Assembly (NCBI RefSeq): GCF_000425185.1
Contig: NZ_AULH01000011.1
Span: forward strand, 62,001-126,000
DNA length: 64,000 nt
From: Pleomorphomonas koreensis DSM 23070
GTDB lineage: Bacteria; Pseudomonadota; Alphaproteobacteria; Rhizobiales; Pleomorphomonadaceae
Reading direction: 5' to 3'
Shown here: one piece after another, positions 36,341 to 46,028 of the stretch
Position numbering within the stretch: position 1 is the stretch's first letter
How the letters are laid out: every line of letters starts with the position of its first letter
Made by a program: the position numbers and the translations under genes
The notes under the pieces: generated by a model
Database searches by the model: none
The model's input: only the letters and a program-made list of their open reading frames with translations
Told to the model about the DNA's origin: nothing

Positions 36341-37030
36341 ATGATCAACGCCTTCAGTCCCATCGACATCGCCGCCTTCGTCTGGTTCCTGGCCATGTGG
36401 TTCGGGCAGGCCTGGCTGACCGAGAAAAGCCCTTGGGCCAAGCACTCGCTGACCCATTTCATCAACATCGGCCGCCACGGCTGGGTGCGGCAGGCGTCGA
36501 CGCGCGATCTCCGCATGGTCGACACCGCCATCGTCGCCGGCCTGCAGAACGGCACCGCCTTCTTCGCCTCGACGTCGCTTCTGGCCATCGGCGGCGGCTT
36601 CACGCTGCTCAACTCGGTCGATCATGCCGTCGGCGTCGTGTCGGCGCTGTCCGACCTCACGGCCACCGACCGCACCGCTTTCGAGTACAAGGTGATCGGC
36701 CTCCTCGCCATATATGCCTACGCCTTCTTCAAGTTCGGCTGGGCCTACCGCATGTTCAACTTCGGCTCGATCCTGCTGGGCGCCTTGCCGCCGCCGGTTC
36801 AATCGGGCACCGTCGAGATGGACAAGGCAGTGGCGCGCGCCTCGTCGATCATCGTGGTGGCCGGCACCAACTTCAATCGCGGCCTCCGGGCCTTCTTCAT
36901 GTCGATCGGTTATCTCGGCTGCTTCCTTGGGCCGTTGCCGCTCGTCCTGAGTTCCACCTTCATCGCGGTGGTGCTCGCCCGCCGCCAGTTCACCTCCAAC
37001 GCCGTCAAGGCCATGCGGAGATACGAGTGA
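36341..37030 (+). CDS. DUF599 family membrane protein
   Basis: 229 residues with four predicted membrane helices, matching DUF599: an N-terminal IDIAAFVWFLAMWFGQAWLTE, then MVDTAIVAGLQNGTAFFAST and FKFGWAYRMFNFGSILLG. Function unknown. Its stop overlaps the start of the DUF3253 gene (GTGA), so the two are translationally coupled. Confidence 0.85.
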   Translation: MINAFSPIDIAAFVWFLAMWFGQAWLTEKSPWAKHSLTHFINIGRHGWVRQASTRDLRMVDTAIVAGLQNGTAFFASTSLLAIGGGFTLLNSVDHAVGVVSALSDLTATDRTAFEYKVIGLLAIYAYAFFKFGWAYRMFNFGSILLGALPPPVQSGTVEMDKAVARASSIIVVAGTNFNRGLRAFFMSIGYLGCFLGPLPLVLSSTFIAVVLARRQFTSNAVKAMRRYE

Positions 37031-37383
37031 CCGAAATCGATACCCACCGCGTCAGGGCCGGCCAGATCCGCGACGTGCTGCTGCTGATGGCCGCCGAGGC
37101 GCCCGACGGCAAGCCGATCGGCCCGGACGCCGTTGCCCGCGCCATCGCCGGCAGCAACGAAAAGGTCTGGCGGCGGCTGATGAAGCCGATCAAGGACGAG
37201 GCGGCGCGGCTTGCCAGGGACGGCAAGGTGATTCTGATCCGCAAGGGCAAGCCGGTCGATCCCGATCGCATCCGCGGCCTCTACCGCATCCGCCTCAGGG
37301 CGGAAGGCGAGCCGATGCCGGTCTATGAGGCGCCGGTTCTCGATGCTGACGACCTGCTGATCGATACCGACGACGAGGATTGA
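37027..37383 (+). CDS. DUF3253 family protein
   Basis: 118 residues, small basic winged-helix-like domain of the DUF3253 type (RAGQIRDVLLLMAAE, IGPDAVARAIAG, WRRLMKPIKDEAARLARDG, GKPVDPDRIRGLYRIRL) with an acidic tail. The start is GTG at 37027, overlapping the DUF599 stop by GTGA. Function unknown; the fold suggests nucleic-acid binding. Confidence 0.8.
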   Translation: MTEIDTHRVRAGQIRDVLLLMAAEAPDGKPIGPDAVARAIAGSNEKVWRRLMKPIKDEAARLARDGKVILIRKGKPVDPDRIRGLYRIRLRAEGEPMPVYEAPVLDADDLLIDTDDED

Positions 37384-37555
37384 GACGGCCGCCCCGGCGT
37401 CAGCGATTTGACAACTTTTAGGTGTGTTTGGTTGAGATGCATTTTTAAGGGGAATTTAGGACACTCCGGGGTATCGACTGTAGGTCGCGAGTCATCGAAC
37501 CGGGTGACGATCACGTTGTCCATCGGCGTGGCTGTTTCCTCCCCAGAGTGCCGCC

Positions 37556-38950
37556 ATGAACGACTGCAGCCACGATAGCCTGACATACACCTCGTCCCTC
37601 CTCCGTCGCTGGACCTCCGCCGCCGGAGCGACGCCCCAGCCGGTGCGACAGCTGCTGGCCGCCATCGCCGACCGCCATGCCGCCCAGCTTGCCGACGTCT
37701 TCTACTCGACCATGCTGTCCGACCCCGAGGCTGAGCGCTTCCTGACCCAGGATCTGGTCGCCAAGCGCCTCACCCACGCCATCCGGCACTGGATCCGCAC
37801 CCTGTTCTCGTCCTGGGAGCCCGAGAGCATTCCGCCGGTGATCGAACAGCAACACACGCTCGGCAGCGTGCACGCCCGCATCGGCGTGCGGATCTGTCTG
37901 GTGCTCTACGCCGCCGGCATCCTGAAATCGGCCCTCCGCGACATCCTGCGTACGGCGGACACGGCCGATTCCCTGCGAATCGAGGCATGGACGACAGCGG
38001 CAGCGCTGATCGACCACGCGGTGGAGGCGATCTCCGCCCACTACGAAAGCGCCACCGAGCAGGGCTCGCGCGATGACGAAGCCTACCGCATCTATACGGC
38101 GACCATCGACCCGTCGCTGGAGCGCCAGCGTCAGCGCGCCGCCATCATGGACTGGGAGAACGCCTTTCTGCGCGCCATCATGATCGGCAGCGCCGAGGAA
38201 CCGCTGGGGGTGATCGGCGCCTCGCCGTTCGGCCTCTGGGTCTACCACAAGGCGACGGCCATCTTCGACCGGTCGGATGATCTCCGCTCCATCTTCGCCG
38301 CCTTGCGGCGCATCGACGACGAACTGCTGCCGGCCTGCCAGCGCGAGATGGACGGCGCGTCGGTCTCCGAGCTGCGGCGCCTCATCCGCCAGGTGGCCGG
38401 CGAGGTCGAGCGGGTGAAATACCTGCTCGACGCCATGTTCGAGCGCCTGCTGCACGTCGAGTCCGGTCGCGACGCGCTGACCAAACTGCTCAACCGCCGC
38501 TTCCTGCCGGCCATCCTCGGCCGTGAGATCAAGCTTTGCGAGGAGCAGGGAAAATCCTTCTCCGTGCTGCTGATCGACATCGACCACTTCAAGAAGATCA
38601 ACGACACCCACGGTCATCCGGCCGGCGACAATGTCCTCTGCCAGATCGGCGAGCGCCTGTCCTCGGCCGTGCGCATGGGCGATTTCGTGTTCCGCTATGG
38701 CGGCGAGGAATTCCTCGTCCTCTGCACCCAGACAGAAGAACGGCAGGCGCTGCTCACCGCCGAGCGCATCCGCGCGCTGATCGCCGGCGAGCCGTTCGAT
38801 CTCGGCAACGGCGGCATGGCGGACGTGACGGTCAGCATCGGCGTCTCCAGCCACGACGGCCATCCCGACTACCAGCAGCACGTCGCCCGCGCCGACCAGG
38901 CGCTCTACCGGGCCAAGAACGAAGGACGCAACCGGGTGATCGTCGCCTGA
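37556..38950 (+). CDS. Globin-coupled diguanylate cyclase
   Basis: 464 residues. The N-terminal globin sensor domain (about 10-165) contains the proximal-His segment LGSVHARIGVRICLVLYAAG with His106, as in DosC and BpeGReg. A linker of helices follows, then a GGDEF domain (about 310-464) with DALTKLLNRRFL, LLIDIDHFKKIND and the active-site GGEEF at 382-386. An RMGD inhibitory-site motif lies five residues before GGEEF, so product inhibition is expected. It should bind haem and make cyclic-di-GMP in response to oxygen or another gas. Confidence 0.92.
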   Translation: MNDCSHDSLTYTSSLLRRWTSAAGATPQPVRQLLAAIADRHAAQLADVFYSTMLSDPEAERFLTQDLVAKRLTHAIRHWIRTLFSSWEPESIPPVIEQQHTLGSVHARIGVRICLVLYAAGILKSALRDILRTADTADSLRIEAWTTAAALIDHAVEAISAHYESATEQGSRDDEAYRIYTATIDPSLERQRQRAAIMDWENAFLRAIMIGSAEEPLGVIGASPFGLWVYHKATAIFDRSDDLRSIFAALRRIDDELLPACQREMDGASVSELRRLIRQVAGEVERVKYLLDAMFERLLHVESGRDALTKLLNRRFLPAILGREIKLCEEQGKSFSVLLIDIDHFKKINDTHGHPAGDNVLCQIGERLSSAVRMGDFVFRYGGEEFLVLCTQTEERQALLTAERIRALIAGEPFDLGNGGMADVTVSIGVSSHDGHPDYQQHVARADQALYRAKNEGRNRVIVA

Positions 38951-38969
38951 CCAAGCGTCCCCAGGCGCA

Positions 38970-39770
38970 TCACGGCCGCGGCAGCAGCGCGCCGGTGTAG
39001 CCGGCGAAGCGATAGGCGACGAGGCCGATCCACTCGCGCACGGCCATGTCGGTCATCATCAACCCCTCGGCCGCGGTGCGGCCGCCCAGCCAGTCCGTGT
39101 CGGCGCCGTTGCGGTAGTCGACCGGCCAGGCGACGATGCCGTTCCAGCCGGCGGCGCGGAAGGTGCCGACGGCCCGCGGCATGTGGAAGGCCGAGGTGAC
39201 CAGCAGCCATTGCTCCTGCGGCGTCGGCTCGACGGCCGCGAAGCTGAACTCGGCGTTCTCGTGCGTGTTGCGCGAGCGGTCCTCGATGGTGATGCGCTCG
39301 GCCGGCACGCCGAATTCGATCAGCAGGTCGCGGGCGATGACCGATTCGGCCAGATCGTCGTTGACGAACACGCCGTTGGAGCCGCCGGACAGCAGGACGC
39401 GCGCCTCGGGATAGCGCTTGGCGAGTTCGGCGGCGACGATCAGACGCTCGGCCCCGTCGGTCAGTTCGCGCGTTCCAAGTTCGGTGGAAAGGTCGGTGTC
39501 GACCACGCCGCCGAGAACCAGGATGCCGGCCGGAGCGAGCCGATCGGGGTTGGCCGGCACGGAGAAGCGCTGTTCGAGCGGCCGCAACATCAGGGTGGGA
39601 ACGCCGGTCCAGGCGCAGATCACCAGGAGCAGCAGCGCGAAGCCGATCAATTCGGCGCCGCGCCGCCGCCAGCCGAGAAATCGCAGCCCGGCGCCGACCA
39701 GCATGGCCAGGATCAGCGCATTGGAGGGGCGCAGGAACAGGAAGCCGAGCTTGGAGAGCACATAGAACAC
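38970..39770 (-). CDS. YdcF family (DUF218) envelope protein
   Basis: 266 residues: two N-terminal membrane helices (about 5-27 and 38-60) and a DUF218 domain with LVLGGVVDT, the SGGSNGVF loop, RSRNTHENAEFS and LLVTSAFHMPRA, the pattern of ElyC/SanA-type proteins linked to envelope integrity in E. coli. The biochemical activity is not settled. Confidence 0.88.
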   Translation of the reverse strand: MFYVLSKLGFLFLRPSNALILAMLVGAGLRFLGWRRRGAELIGFALLLLVICAWTGVPTLMLRPLEQRFSVPANPDRLAPAGILVLGGVVDTDLSTELGTRELTDGAERLIVAAELAKRYPEARVLLSGGSNGVFVNDDLAESVIARDLLIEFGVPAERITIEDRSRNTHENAEFSFAAVEPTPQEQWLLVTSAFHMPRAVGTFRAAGWNGIVAWPVDYRNGADTDWLGGRTAAEGLMMTDMAVREWIGLVAYRFAGYTGALLPRP

Positions 39771-39809
39771 GCCGCCTGCCCTCCTTCCCGGAGCCGCCGC
39801 CTCAACCGG

Positions 39810-40151
39810 TCACTGGGGCGTCAGCACCTTGCCCGGCACGTTGCCGACCGCTCCATTGTAGGAGATTTCGCACCAGCGCGCATCGAGAAGGCCGAGCTGG
39901 GCCTTGCGGCTGCCGAACTGCCAGGAACCGAAGGGAATCTCGTCGCGGCACCAGCGCAGCACGATGCCCTTGGCGTCGCCCGGCAACGTGCCCTTTTTTG
40001 CCGACGCCTCGCTCATGTCGGCGTAGAGCGTCGTCGGCTTGCCGTCGCGCAGGGCATAGGTCATGTCGTAGGGACTGGCCGACTGGGCCATCGCCGCGCC
40101 GGCCGACAGGCCGAAACCGATCGCCAGAGCCACCAACCTGAAGCCGGTCAT
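39810..40151 (-). CDS. Small exported protein, SH3-like C-terminus
   Basis: 113 residues with a signal peptide (cleavage after AMA, about residue 22). The mature part has two cysteines (in LRWCRDE and ARWCEIS) probably joined, and a C-terminal WCEISYNGAVGNVPG stretch that resembles an SH3-type segment where GWV is replaced by GNVPG. No function is known. It is 39 bases from the ydcF start on the same strand. Confidence 0.65.
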   Translation of the reverse strand: MTGFRLVALAIGFGLSAGAAMAQSASPYDMTYALRDGKPTTLYADMSEASAKKGTLPGDAKGIVLRWCRDEIPFGSWQFGSRKAQLGLLDARWCEISYNGAVGNVPGKVLTPQ

Positions 40152-40436
40152 GTCGTCTCCTTCCGGCCGCCATATGCGGCGTGCAGCACTCCTGACACCG
40201 GAGATGATCCGAGGACGGCGCGCCGGTCAATCCGTTGATCGGCTTAATCGTCCGGCGCCAGCTCGGGAACAGGCCGGGGCGGCCGGCCCGTCGTCACTCG
40301 CGCGTACCTTGCCAGCCGGGCCATTGTCGCCGAGGATCAGGCGATCGCCATGGTTTCGGACCCTTGGGGGCTTGCCCAAACGCCGCCATCCTGCGAAACC
40401 GCTAAGCTGGAGAGTCCGTCTCTGGAGCCGCCGACC

Positions 40437-41393
40437 ATGACCTCGCCCATCATCACCGTTACGCTCAATCCGGCGATCGACCTCACCGTCACGCTCGATG
40501 ACCTGACGCCCGGCAAGGTTCATCGCGCCCGCGCGGCGCAGTCCAACGTCGGCGGCAAGGGCATCAACGTCGCCGGCTGCATCGCCGACTGGGGCATCCC
40601 CGTGGTGGCGACCGGCGTGCTCGGCCGCGGCAACGACGCCACCTTCACCGACTTCTTCAAGGACAAGGGCATCCAGGACCGCTTCGTCCGCATGGCCGGC
40701 GACACCCGCACCAACATCAAGATCTCCGACATCACCACCGGCGAGACCACCGACATCAACCTGCCCGGCCTCGTCTTCGACGACGAGACCTACGACATGG
40801 TGCTCGACGTGCTGCGCCGCGAGGTGGTCGAAGGAGCGCTGGTGGTGCTGGCCGGCTCGCTGCCGCTCGGCCAGCCGGACAGCGTCTGGGCGCGGCTGAC
40901 CGACGACCTCTGCCGCCTCAAGGCGCGCGTCGTGCTCGACACCTCCGGTGCGCCGCTGGCCGCCGCGCTGGCGGCGCCGCGCGACTGCCTGCCCTTCGCC
41001 ATCAAGCCCAACCGGGTGGAGCTGGAAGCCTGGGTCGGCCGGCCGACGCGCGAGGTGGCCGACATCGTTGCCGCCGCCCGCGTCATCCAGGCGCTTGGCA
41101 TCGAGGTGGTGGCGGTGTCGCGCGGCGAACAGGGCGCCATCTTCCTGCGCGGTCCCGTGGCGCTGTCCGCGCGGCTGCCGGTGGTCAACGCGCTGTCGAC
41201 GGTCGGCGCCGGCGACGCCATGGTGGCTGGCATCGCCTCGGCGCTGGCCGACAACCTCGGCCTGGAGGCGCTGGCCCGCCGCGCCGTGGCCTTCGCCACC
41301 GCCAAGCTCGGTCGAATCGGACCGCACCTGCCCTCGCCCGACGACGTGCGCCAGCTCGCCCGCCGGGTCGATGTCGCCGTGCTTGCAAGCTGA
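40437..41393 (+). CDS. 1-phosphofructokinase family hexose kinase (PfkB superfamily)
   Basis: 318 residues from ATG 40437 (TGGAG upstream). PfkB/ribokinase superfamily: N-terminal TVTLNPAIDLTVTLDDL, the substrate region NVGGKGINVAG, and the C-terminal anion-hole/base motif STVGAGDAMVAG with catalytic Asp. It resembles FruK and PfkB. Since class II aldolase follows 215 bases downstream, it may supply fructose-1,6-bisphosphate for that aldolase. No PTS fructose transporter is adjacent, so fructose-6-phosphate rather than fructose-1-phosphate may be the substrate. Confidence 0.9.
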   Translation: MTSPIITVTLNPAIDLTVTLDDLTPGKVHRARAAQSNVGGKGINVAGCIADWGIPVVATGVLGRGNDATFTDFFKDKGIQDRFVRMAGDTRTNIKISDITTGETTDINLPGLVFDDETYDMVLDVLRREVVEGALVVLAGSLPLGQPDSVWARLTDDLCRLKARVVLDTSGAPLAAALAAPRDCLPFAIKPNRVELEAWVGRPTREVADIVAAARVIQALGIEVVAVSRGEQGAIFLRGPVALSARLPVVNALSTVGAGDAMVAGIASALADNLGLEALARRAVAFATAKLGRIGPHLPSPDDVRQLARRVDVAVLAS

Positions 41394-41608
41394 ATCGTTG
41401 GGCAGTAGTTTGCCCATGGAGGAAAGCACGAATATTCAGGCGAACTATCAATCCCGTTCACGTTTTTTTGGCGCAACGAACGGCCCTGATCGAACTCGCC
41501 TCTGGTAAATCGTGCTAAAGTCGTAGATATGGGCCAGTCGGTTCCGCCGGTCGCGCGCGATAGGCGGGAAGGGCTCGGGACCACGAAAATTCGCGAAGGA
41601 GTTCCCCT

Positions 41609-42673
41609 ATGGCGCTGGTTTCACTGCGGCAGCTGCTCGATCATGCCGCCGAACACGGCTACGGCATGCCGGCCTTCAACATCAACAACATGGAGCAGAT
41701 GCTGTCCGTCATGGCCGCGGCCAAGGAGACCGACAGCCCGGTGATCATGCAGGCCAGCCGCGGCGCCCGCGCGTTCGCCAACGACATCGTGCTCAGCCAC
41801 CTGATCAAGGCCGCCATCGAGCTTTATCCCGATATCCCGGTCTGCATGCATCAGGACCACGGCAACTCGGAAGCCACCTGCCTTTCGGCCATCACCAACG
41901 GCTTCTCGTCGGTGATGATGGACGGCTCGCTGAAGGCCGACGGCAAGACCCCGGCCGACTTCGACTACAACGCCAACGTCACCGGCCGCGTCGCCGAGAT
42001 GAGCCACATGGTTGGCGCCTCGACGGAAGGCGAACTCGGCGTGCTCGGCTCGCTCGAGACCGGCATGGGCGACAAGGAAGACGGCCACGGCGCCGAGGGC
42101 GTGCTCAGCAAGGAGCAGCTGCTGACCGATCCGGACGAAGCCGTGAAGTTCGTCAAGCGCACCAAGGTCGACGCCCTGGCCATCGCCATGGGCACCAGCC
42201 ACGGCGCCTACAAGTTCTCCCGCAAGCCGACGGGCGACGTGCTCGCCATCTACCGCATCAAGGAAATCCACGAGCGCATGCCGAACGTGCATCTGGTCAT
42301 GCACGGCTCGTCTTCGGTGCCGCAGGACCTTCTGGACATCATCAACGCCTACGGCGGCCAGATGCCCCAGACCTTCGGCGTGCCGGTCGAGGAGATCGTC
42401 AACGGCATCAAGCACGGCGTGCGCAAGGTGAACATCGACACCGACTGCCGCATGGCCATCACTGGCGCCATCCGCAAGTTCTTCGCCGAGAAGCCGGCCG
42501 AGTTCGATCCGCGCTCCTTCATGAAGCCGGCCATGGCCGCCATGCAGAAGGTCTGCAAGCAGCGCTACGAGGAATTCGGCGCTGCCGGTCACGGCTCCAA
42601 GATCAAGGCGATCCCGCTGGCCGAGATGGCCAAGCGCTACGCCTCGGGCGAGCTTGATCCCAAGATCGCCTGA
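41609..42673 (+). CDS. fba: Fructose-bisphosphate aldolase, class II
   Basis: Zinc-dependent aldolase splitting fructose-1,6-bisphosphate into dihydroxyacetone phosphate and glyceraldehyde-3-phosphate, or the reverse in gluconeogenesis. 354 residues. It has [10 protein letters not shown], the zinc site [34 protein letters not shown] and HGSSSVP, then [26 protein letters not shown] site precedes the ATG. It is closed by a strong terminator at 42697. Confidence 0.96.
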   Translation: MALVSLRQLLDHAAEHGYGMPAFNINNMEQMLSVMAAAKETDSPVIMQASRGARAFANDIVLSHLIKAAIELYPDIPVCMHQDHGNSEATCLSAITNGFSSVMMDGSLKADGKTPADFDYNANVTGRVAEMSHMVGASTEGELGVLGSLETGMGDKEDGHGAEGVLSKEQLLTDPDEAVKFVKRTKVDALAIAMGTSHGAYKFSRKPTGDVLAIYRIKEIHERMPNVHLVMHGSSSVPQDLLDIINAYGGQMPQTFGVPVEEIVNGIKHGVRKVNIDTDCRMAITGAIRKFFAEKPAEFDPRSFMKPAMAAMQKVCKQRYEEFGAAGHGSKIKAIPLAEMAKRYASGELDPKIA

Positions 42674-42696
42674 TTGGATCGCGACTGAATCATCGG

Positions 42697-42722
42697 ATGG
42701 GGCGCTTCGGCGCCCCATTTGC
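42697..42722 (+). terminator. Intrinsic terminator after fba
   Basis: Arms ATGGGGCGC (42697-42705) and GCGCCCCAT (42710-42718) with a stable TTCG tetraloop, then TTTGC. Short U-tract but a very stable hairpin, 23 bases after the aldolase stop codon. Confidence 0.8.
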
Positions 42723-42800
42723 ATTCTGCGACGGCGGCGCTTGATCCGACCGGCGTGCATGGGGCTATAATGGCCGCTCCTATTCAGCCGGAGACCGCCG

Positions 42801-43265
<465 letters not shown>

Positions 43266-43364
43266 GGCGGCGGTCTCAAGCCTTCATTAACCCTAACGGT
43301 TTCTAATCGCTCCAACGGGGCCGCGCTTCGGCGTCGGCATGGGTTCCCCTGGAGCGTCGCGTTG

Positions 43365-44672
43365 ATGATGAGACCGCAAGCCGCAGATCGATATCGCAGC
43401 CAGAATTCGGCGAGACGCATCGTCATCATCAGCCGGGACAACACCCGCACCTACACCTTCAGCCCGCTGGCGCTGTTCGGCGGCCTGACCCTGTTCCTGA
43501 CGGTGTCGCTGGGCTTCCTCGCCGCCACCACCTATCTCGTGTTCCGCGACGACCTGTTCGACCTCGTCCGCGAGCGCAACGCCGACATGCAGCAGGCTTA
43601 CGAGGACCGCATCGCCCGCCTGCGCTCGGAGATCGACCGCATCTCCAGCCGGCAGATCCTCGACAGCGTCGCCATGGACGAGAAGGTCGAGAAGATCCTG
43701 TCGGCGCAGCAGGGCATCGCCGCCCGCCAGCAGGCCGTGGGTGCGCTGATCGACAAGGCGCGCAGCATCGGCCTGATCGACGGCCGCAACGCGCCGGTCG
43801 GCGCCGACAAGCGCGCGGCGCTCGATCCTGACGTCACCGGTTCGATCAACGCCTATGCCGCCGATGCCGGTAACGCCGCCCGAATCGATCACCAGTTCGA
43901 CGCGCTGACCGCCGCGGCGCCGGCCGCTGCCGCGCCCAAGCTGGCGGAATTGCGCACGACGGACGGCAGGCCCGATTTCAAGGCGATCGCCAGCCACCTT
44001 GCCGCCGTCGATGCCCAACAGGCGAAAGCCGTCGAGGCGATCGCCGACGCCGCCAACTCGCGCGTCGACGCGGCGGTGGATGTCATCTCCGACGTCGGCC
44101 TCAGCGTCAACGTGCCGGACGCCCCGGCGGATCAGGAGGACGCAGTCGGCGGCCCGTTCATTCCGCTCGGCAGCGCCCAGGCGCTGGCCGCCGCCATGCA
44201 GGAAGCCGATCAGGCGTTCGAGCGCATCGAGCGGGTGAAGGCCGAGGCGGCGCGGCTGCCGCTGATCCGTCCCCTGCCCGGCGCCGACATGACCTCCAAC
44301 TTCGGTTCGCGGCGCGATCCCTTCCTCGGCTCGCTGGCCTTCCACGCCGGCATCGACTTCCGTTCGCCGACCGGTTCCGATATCCGGCCGACGGCGCCCG
44401 GCGTCGTCACGGCGGCCGGCTGGTCGGGCGGCTACGGCAACATGGTCGAGGTCGACCACGGCAACGGCATCACCACCCGCTACGGCCATATGTCGCGCAT
44501 CATCGCCCGCGTCGGCGACAAGGTGACGCGCGACACGGTGATCGGCGAGGTGGGCTCCACCGGCCGCTCGACGGGCCCGCATCTCCATTATGAGACGCGG
44601 CTCAACGGCACGCCGCTCAACCCGATCAACTACATCGCCGCCGGCAACCGGCTGGCGGGCCTGCTGCCCTGA
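43365..44672 (+). CDS. M23 family peptidoglycan metallopeptidase with coiled coil
   Basis: 435 residues. A single N-terminal membrane helix (about 35-60) is followed by a long coiled coil (about 70-130), a variable Ala-rich linker, and a C-terminal LytM/M23 domain. Zinc ligands are in FHAGIDF (HxxxD) and HLHYE, with GPHLHYETRLNGTPLNPINY. The EnvC/NlpD-like layout suggests it hydrolyses or regulates hydrolysis of septal peptidoglycan. Codons TTG-ATG-ATG occur in a row; I took the first ATG (43365). Confidence 0.9.
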   Translation: MMRPQAADRYRSQNSARRIVIISRDNTRTYTFSPLALFGGLTLFLTVSLGFLAATTYLVFRDDLFDLVRERNADMQQAYEDRIARLRSEIDRISSRQILDSVAMDEKVEKILSAQQGIAARQQAVGALIDKARSIGLIDGRNAPVGADKRAALDPDVTGSINAYAADAGNAARIDHQFDALTAAAPAAAAPKLAELRTTDGRPDFKAIASHLAAVDAQQAKAVEAIADAANSRVDAAVDVISDVGLSVNVPDAPADQEDAVGGPFIPLGSAQALAAAMQEADQAFERIERVKAEAARLPLIRPLPGADMTSNFGSRRDPFLGSLAFHAGIDFRSPTGSDIRPTAPGVVTAAGWSGGYGNMVEVDHGNGITTRYGHMSRIIARVGDKVTRDTVIGEVGSTGRSTGPHLHYETRLNGTPLNPINYIAAGNRLAGLLP

Positions 44673-44692
44673 CCGATCGGTCCGGACATGAC

Positions 44693-44722
44693 AAAGGCGG
44701 GGCGCACCGGCACCCCGCCTTT
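44693..44722. terminator. Terminator between M23 gene and prfB
   Basis: Arms AAAGGCGGGG (44693-44702) and CCCCGCCTTT (44713-44722) with a 10-base loop, followed by TCCGTTTT on the plus strand. It can end the M23 transcript and, in the opposite direction, prfB. Confidence 0.8.
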
Positions 44723-44747
44723 TCCGTTTTCAACCCGCAACAGCCGC

Positions 44748-45879
44748 TCAGTCGATGTCCGAGATTTCGGCCGGCTGCTTGCCGAAGGCGCGCTGGGCGA
44801 GCGCCGCCTCCATGAAGGCGTCGAGGTCGCCGTTCAGCACGTCGGACGGCGCGGTGCTCTCGACGCCGGTGCGCAGGTCCTTCACCAACTGGTAGGGTTG
44901 CAGCACGTAGGAGCGGATCTGGTGGCCCCAGCCGATGTCGGTCTTGCCGGCGTTCTCGGCGTTGGCCTTCTCCTCGCGCTTCTTCAACTCGGCCTCGTAG
45001 AGGCGGGCGCGCAGCATGTTCCAGGCCGTGGCCCGGTTCTTGTGCTGCGAGCGCTCGGCCTGGCAGGAGACGACGATGCCCGAGGGATAGTGGGTGATGC
45101 GCACCGCCGAGTCGGTGGTGTTGATGTGCTGGCCGCCGGCGCCCTGCGCCCGGTAGGTGTCGATGCGGCAGTCGCTTTCGTTGACCTCGATCTCGATCTT
45201 GTCGTCGATCACCGGATAGACCCACACCGACGAAAATGAGGTATGCCGCCGCGCCTGGCTGTCAAAGGGCGAGATGCGGACGAGGCGATGCACGCCCGAT
45301 TCGGTCTTCATCCAGCCGTAGGCGTTGTGGCCCTTGACGAGCACAGTGGCGCTCTTGATGCCGGCCTCTTCGCCGTCGTGGACTTCCAGCACCTCGACCT
45401 TGTAGCCGCGCTTCTCCGCCCAGCGCGTGTACATGCGCAGGAGCATGTTGGTCCAGTCCTGGCTCTCGGTGCCGCCCGCCCCGGAGTTCACCTCGATATA
45501 GGTGTCGTTGGCGTCGGCCTCCCCGGACAGCATGGACTCCACCTGCTGGCGGGCGATCTCGTCCTTCAGGCCGCGCAAGGTGTTCTCGGCGTCGGCGACG
45601 ACGGTGGCGTCGCCCTCCATCTCGCCTAGCTCGATCAGTTCGACGCTGTCCTTGAGGTCGCGGTCGAGCCTGAGATAGCCGTTGATTCGGTTCTCGAGAT
45701 CGGTGCGCTCGCGCATGATCTTCTGCGCGCGCTCGGGATCGTTCCAGAGGGCGGGGTCTTCGACGAAACCGTTGAGTTCGGCTAGACGCTGCTGGGAGGC
45801 ATCCCAGTCAAAGATGCCTCCTCAGCAGGGCCATACCCTGCTTGATCTCGTCGACGATGGCCTCGATTTCGGCTCGCAT
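44748..45879 (-). CDS. prfB: Peptide chain release factor 2, with programmed +1 frameshift
   Basis: Releases peptides at UGA and UAA stops. The gene is in two frames. Codons 1-23 run from ATG 45879 to an in-frame TGA at 45810-45808. A +1 shift at CTT-TGA-C (skipping base 45810) continues as [14 protein letters not shown] to the stop at 44748, giving about 376 residues. An internal Shine-Dalgarno AGGAGG (complement of 45817-45822) lies 3 bases before the CTT codon, the classic autoregulatory arrangement: low RF2 favours shifting. The second part has the anticodon-mimic SPF ([12 protein letters not shown]) and the catalytic GGQ ([11 protein letters not shown]). The PBP1A gene lies upstream on the same strand. 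Confidence 0.95.
45808..45822 (-). promoter_or_regulatory. RF2 programmed-frameshift site
   Basis: On the minus strand: AGGAGG, three bases CAT, CTT, then TGA and C. These are the elements known from E. coli prfB: an upstream Shine-Dalgarno-like hexamer at the exact short spacing, a slippery CUU codon and a weak UGAC stop. Decoding in the normal frame would give only 23 residues. Confidence 0.95.
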
Positions 45880-46028
45880 GGCTGTGCGCTCCAGTCAGGA
45901 GGTTGAGGGAACGCCGCGGCGGAGCCGGCGGCGGGCGCCCGTCGTCGATCACGGGCGCGGCGGACCATAGAAATGGAAGCCGCCAATGTAAACCCCGTGG
46001 GGCCGATCGGCACCCGCGGGGGCTTTCG

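Noticed and set aside
37408-37436. TTGACA as a promoter for the globin-GGDEF gene
   Set aside because: The hexamer is perfect but no -10 element is found at 16-18 bases, so I do not annotate it.
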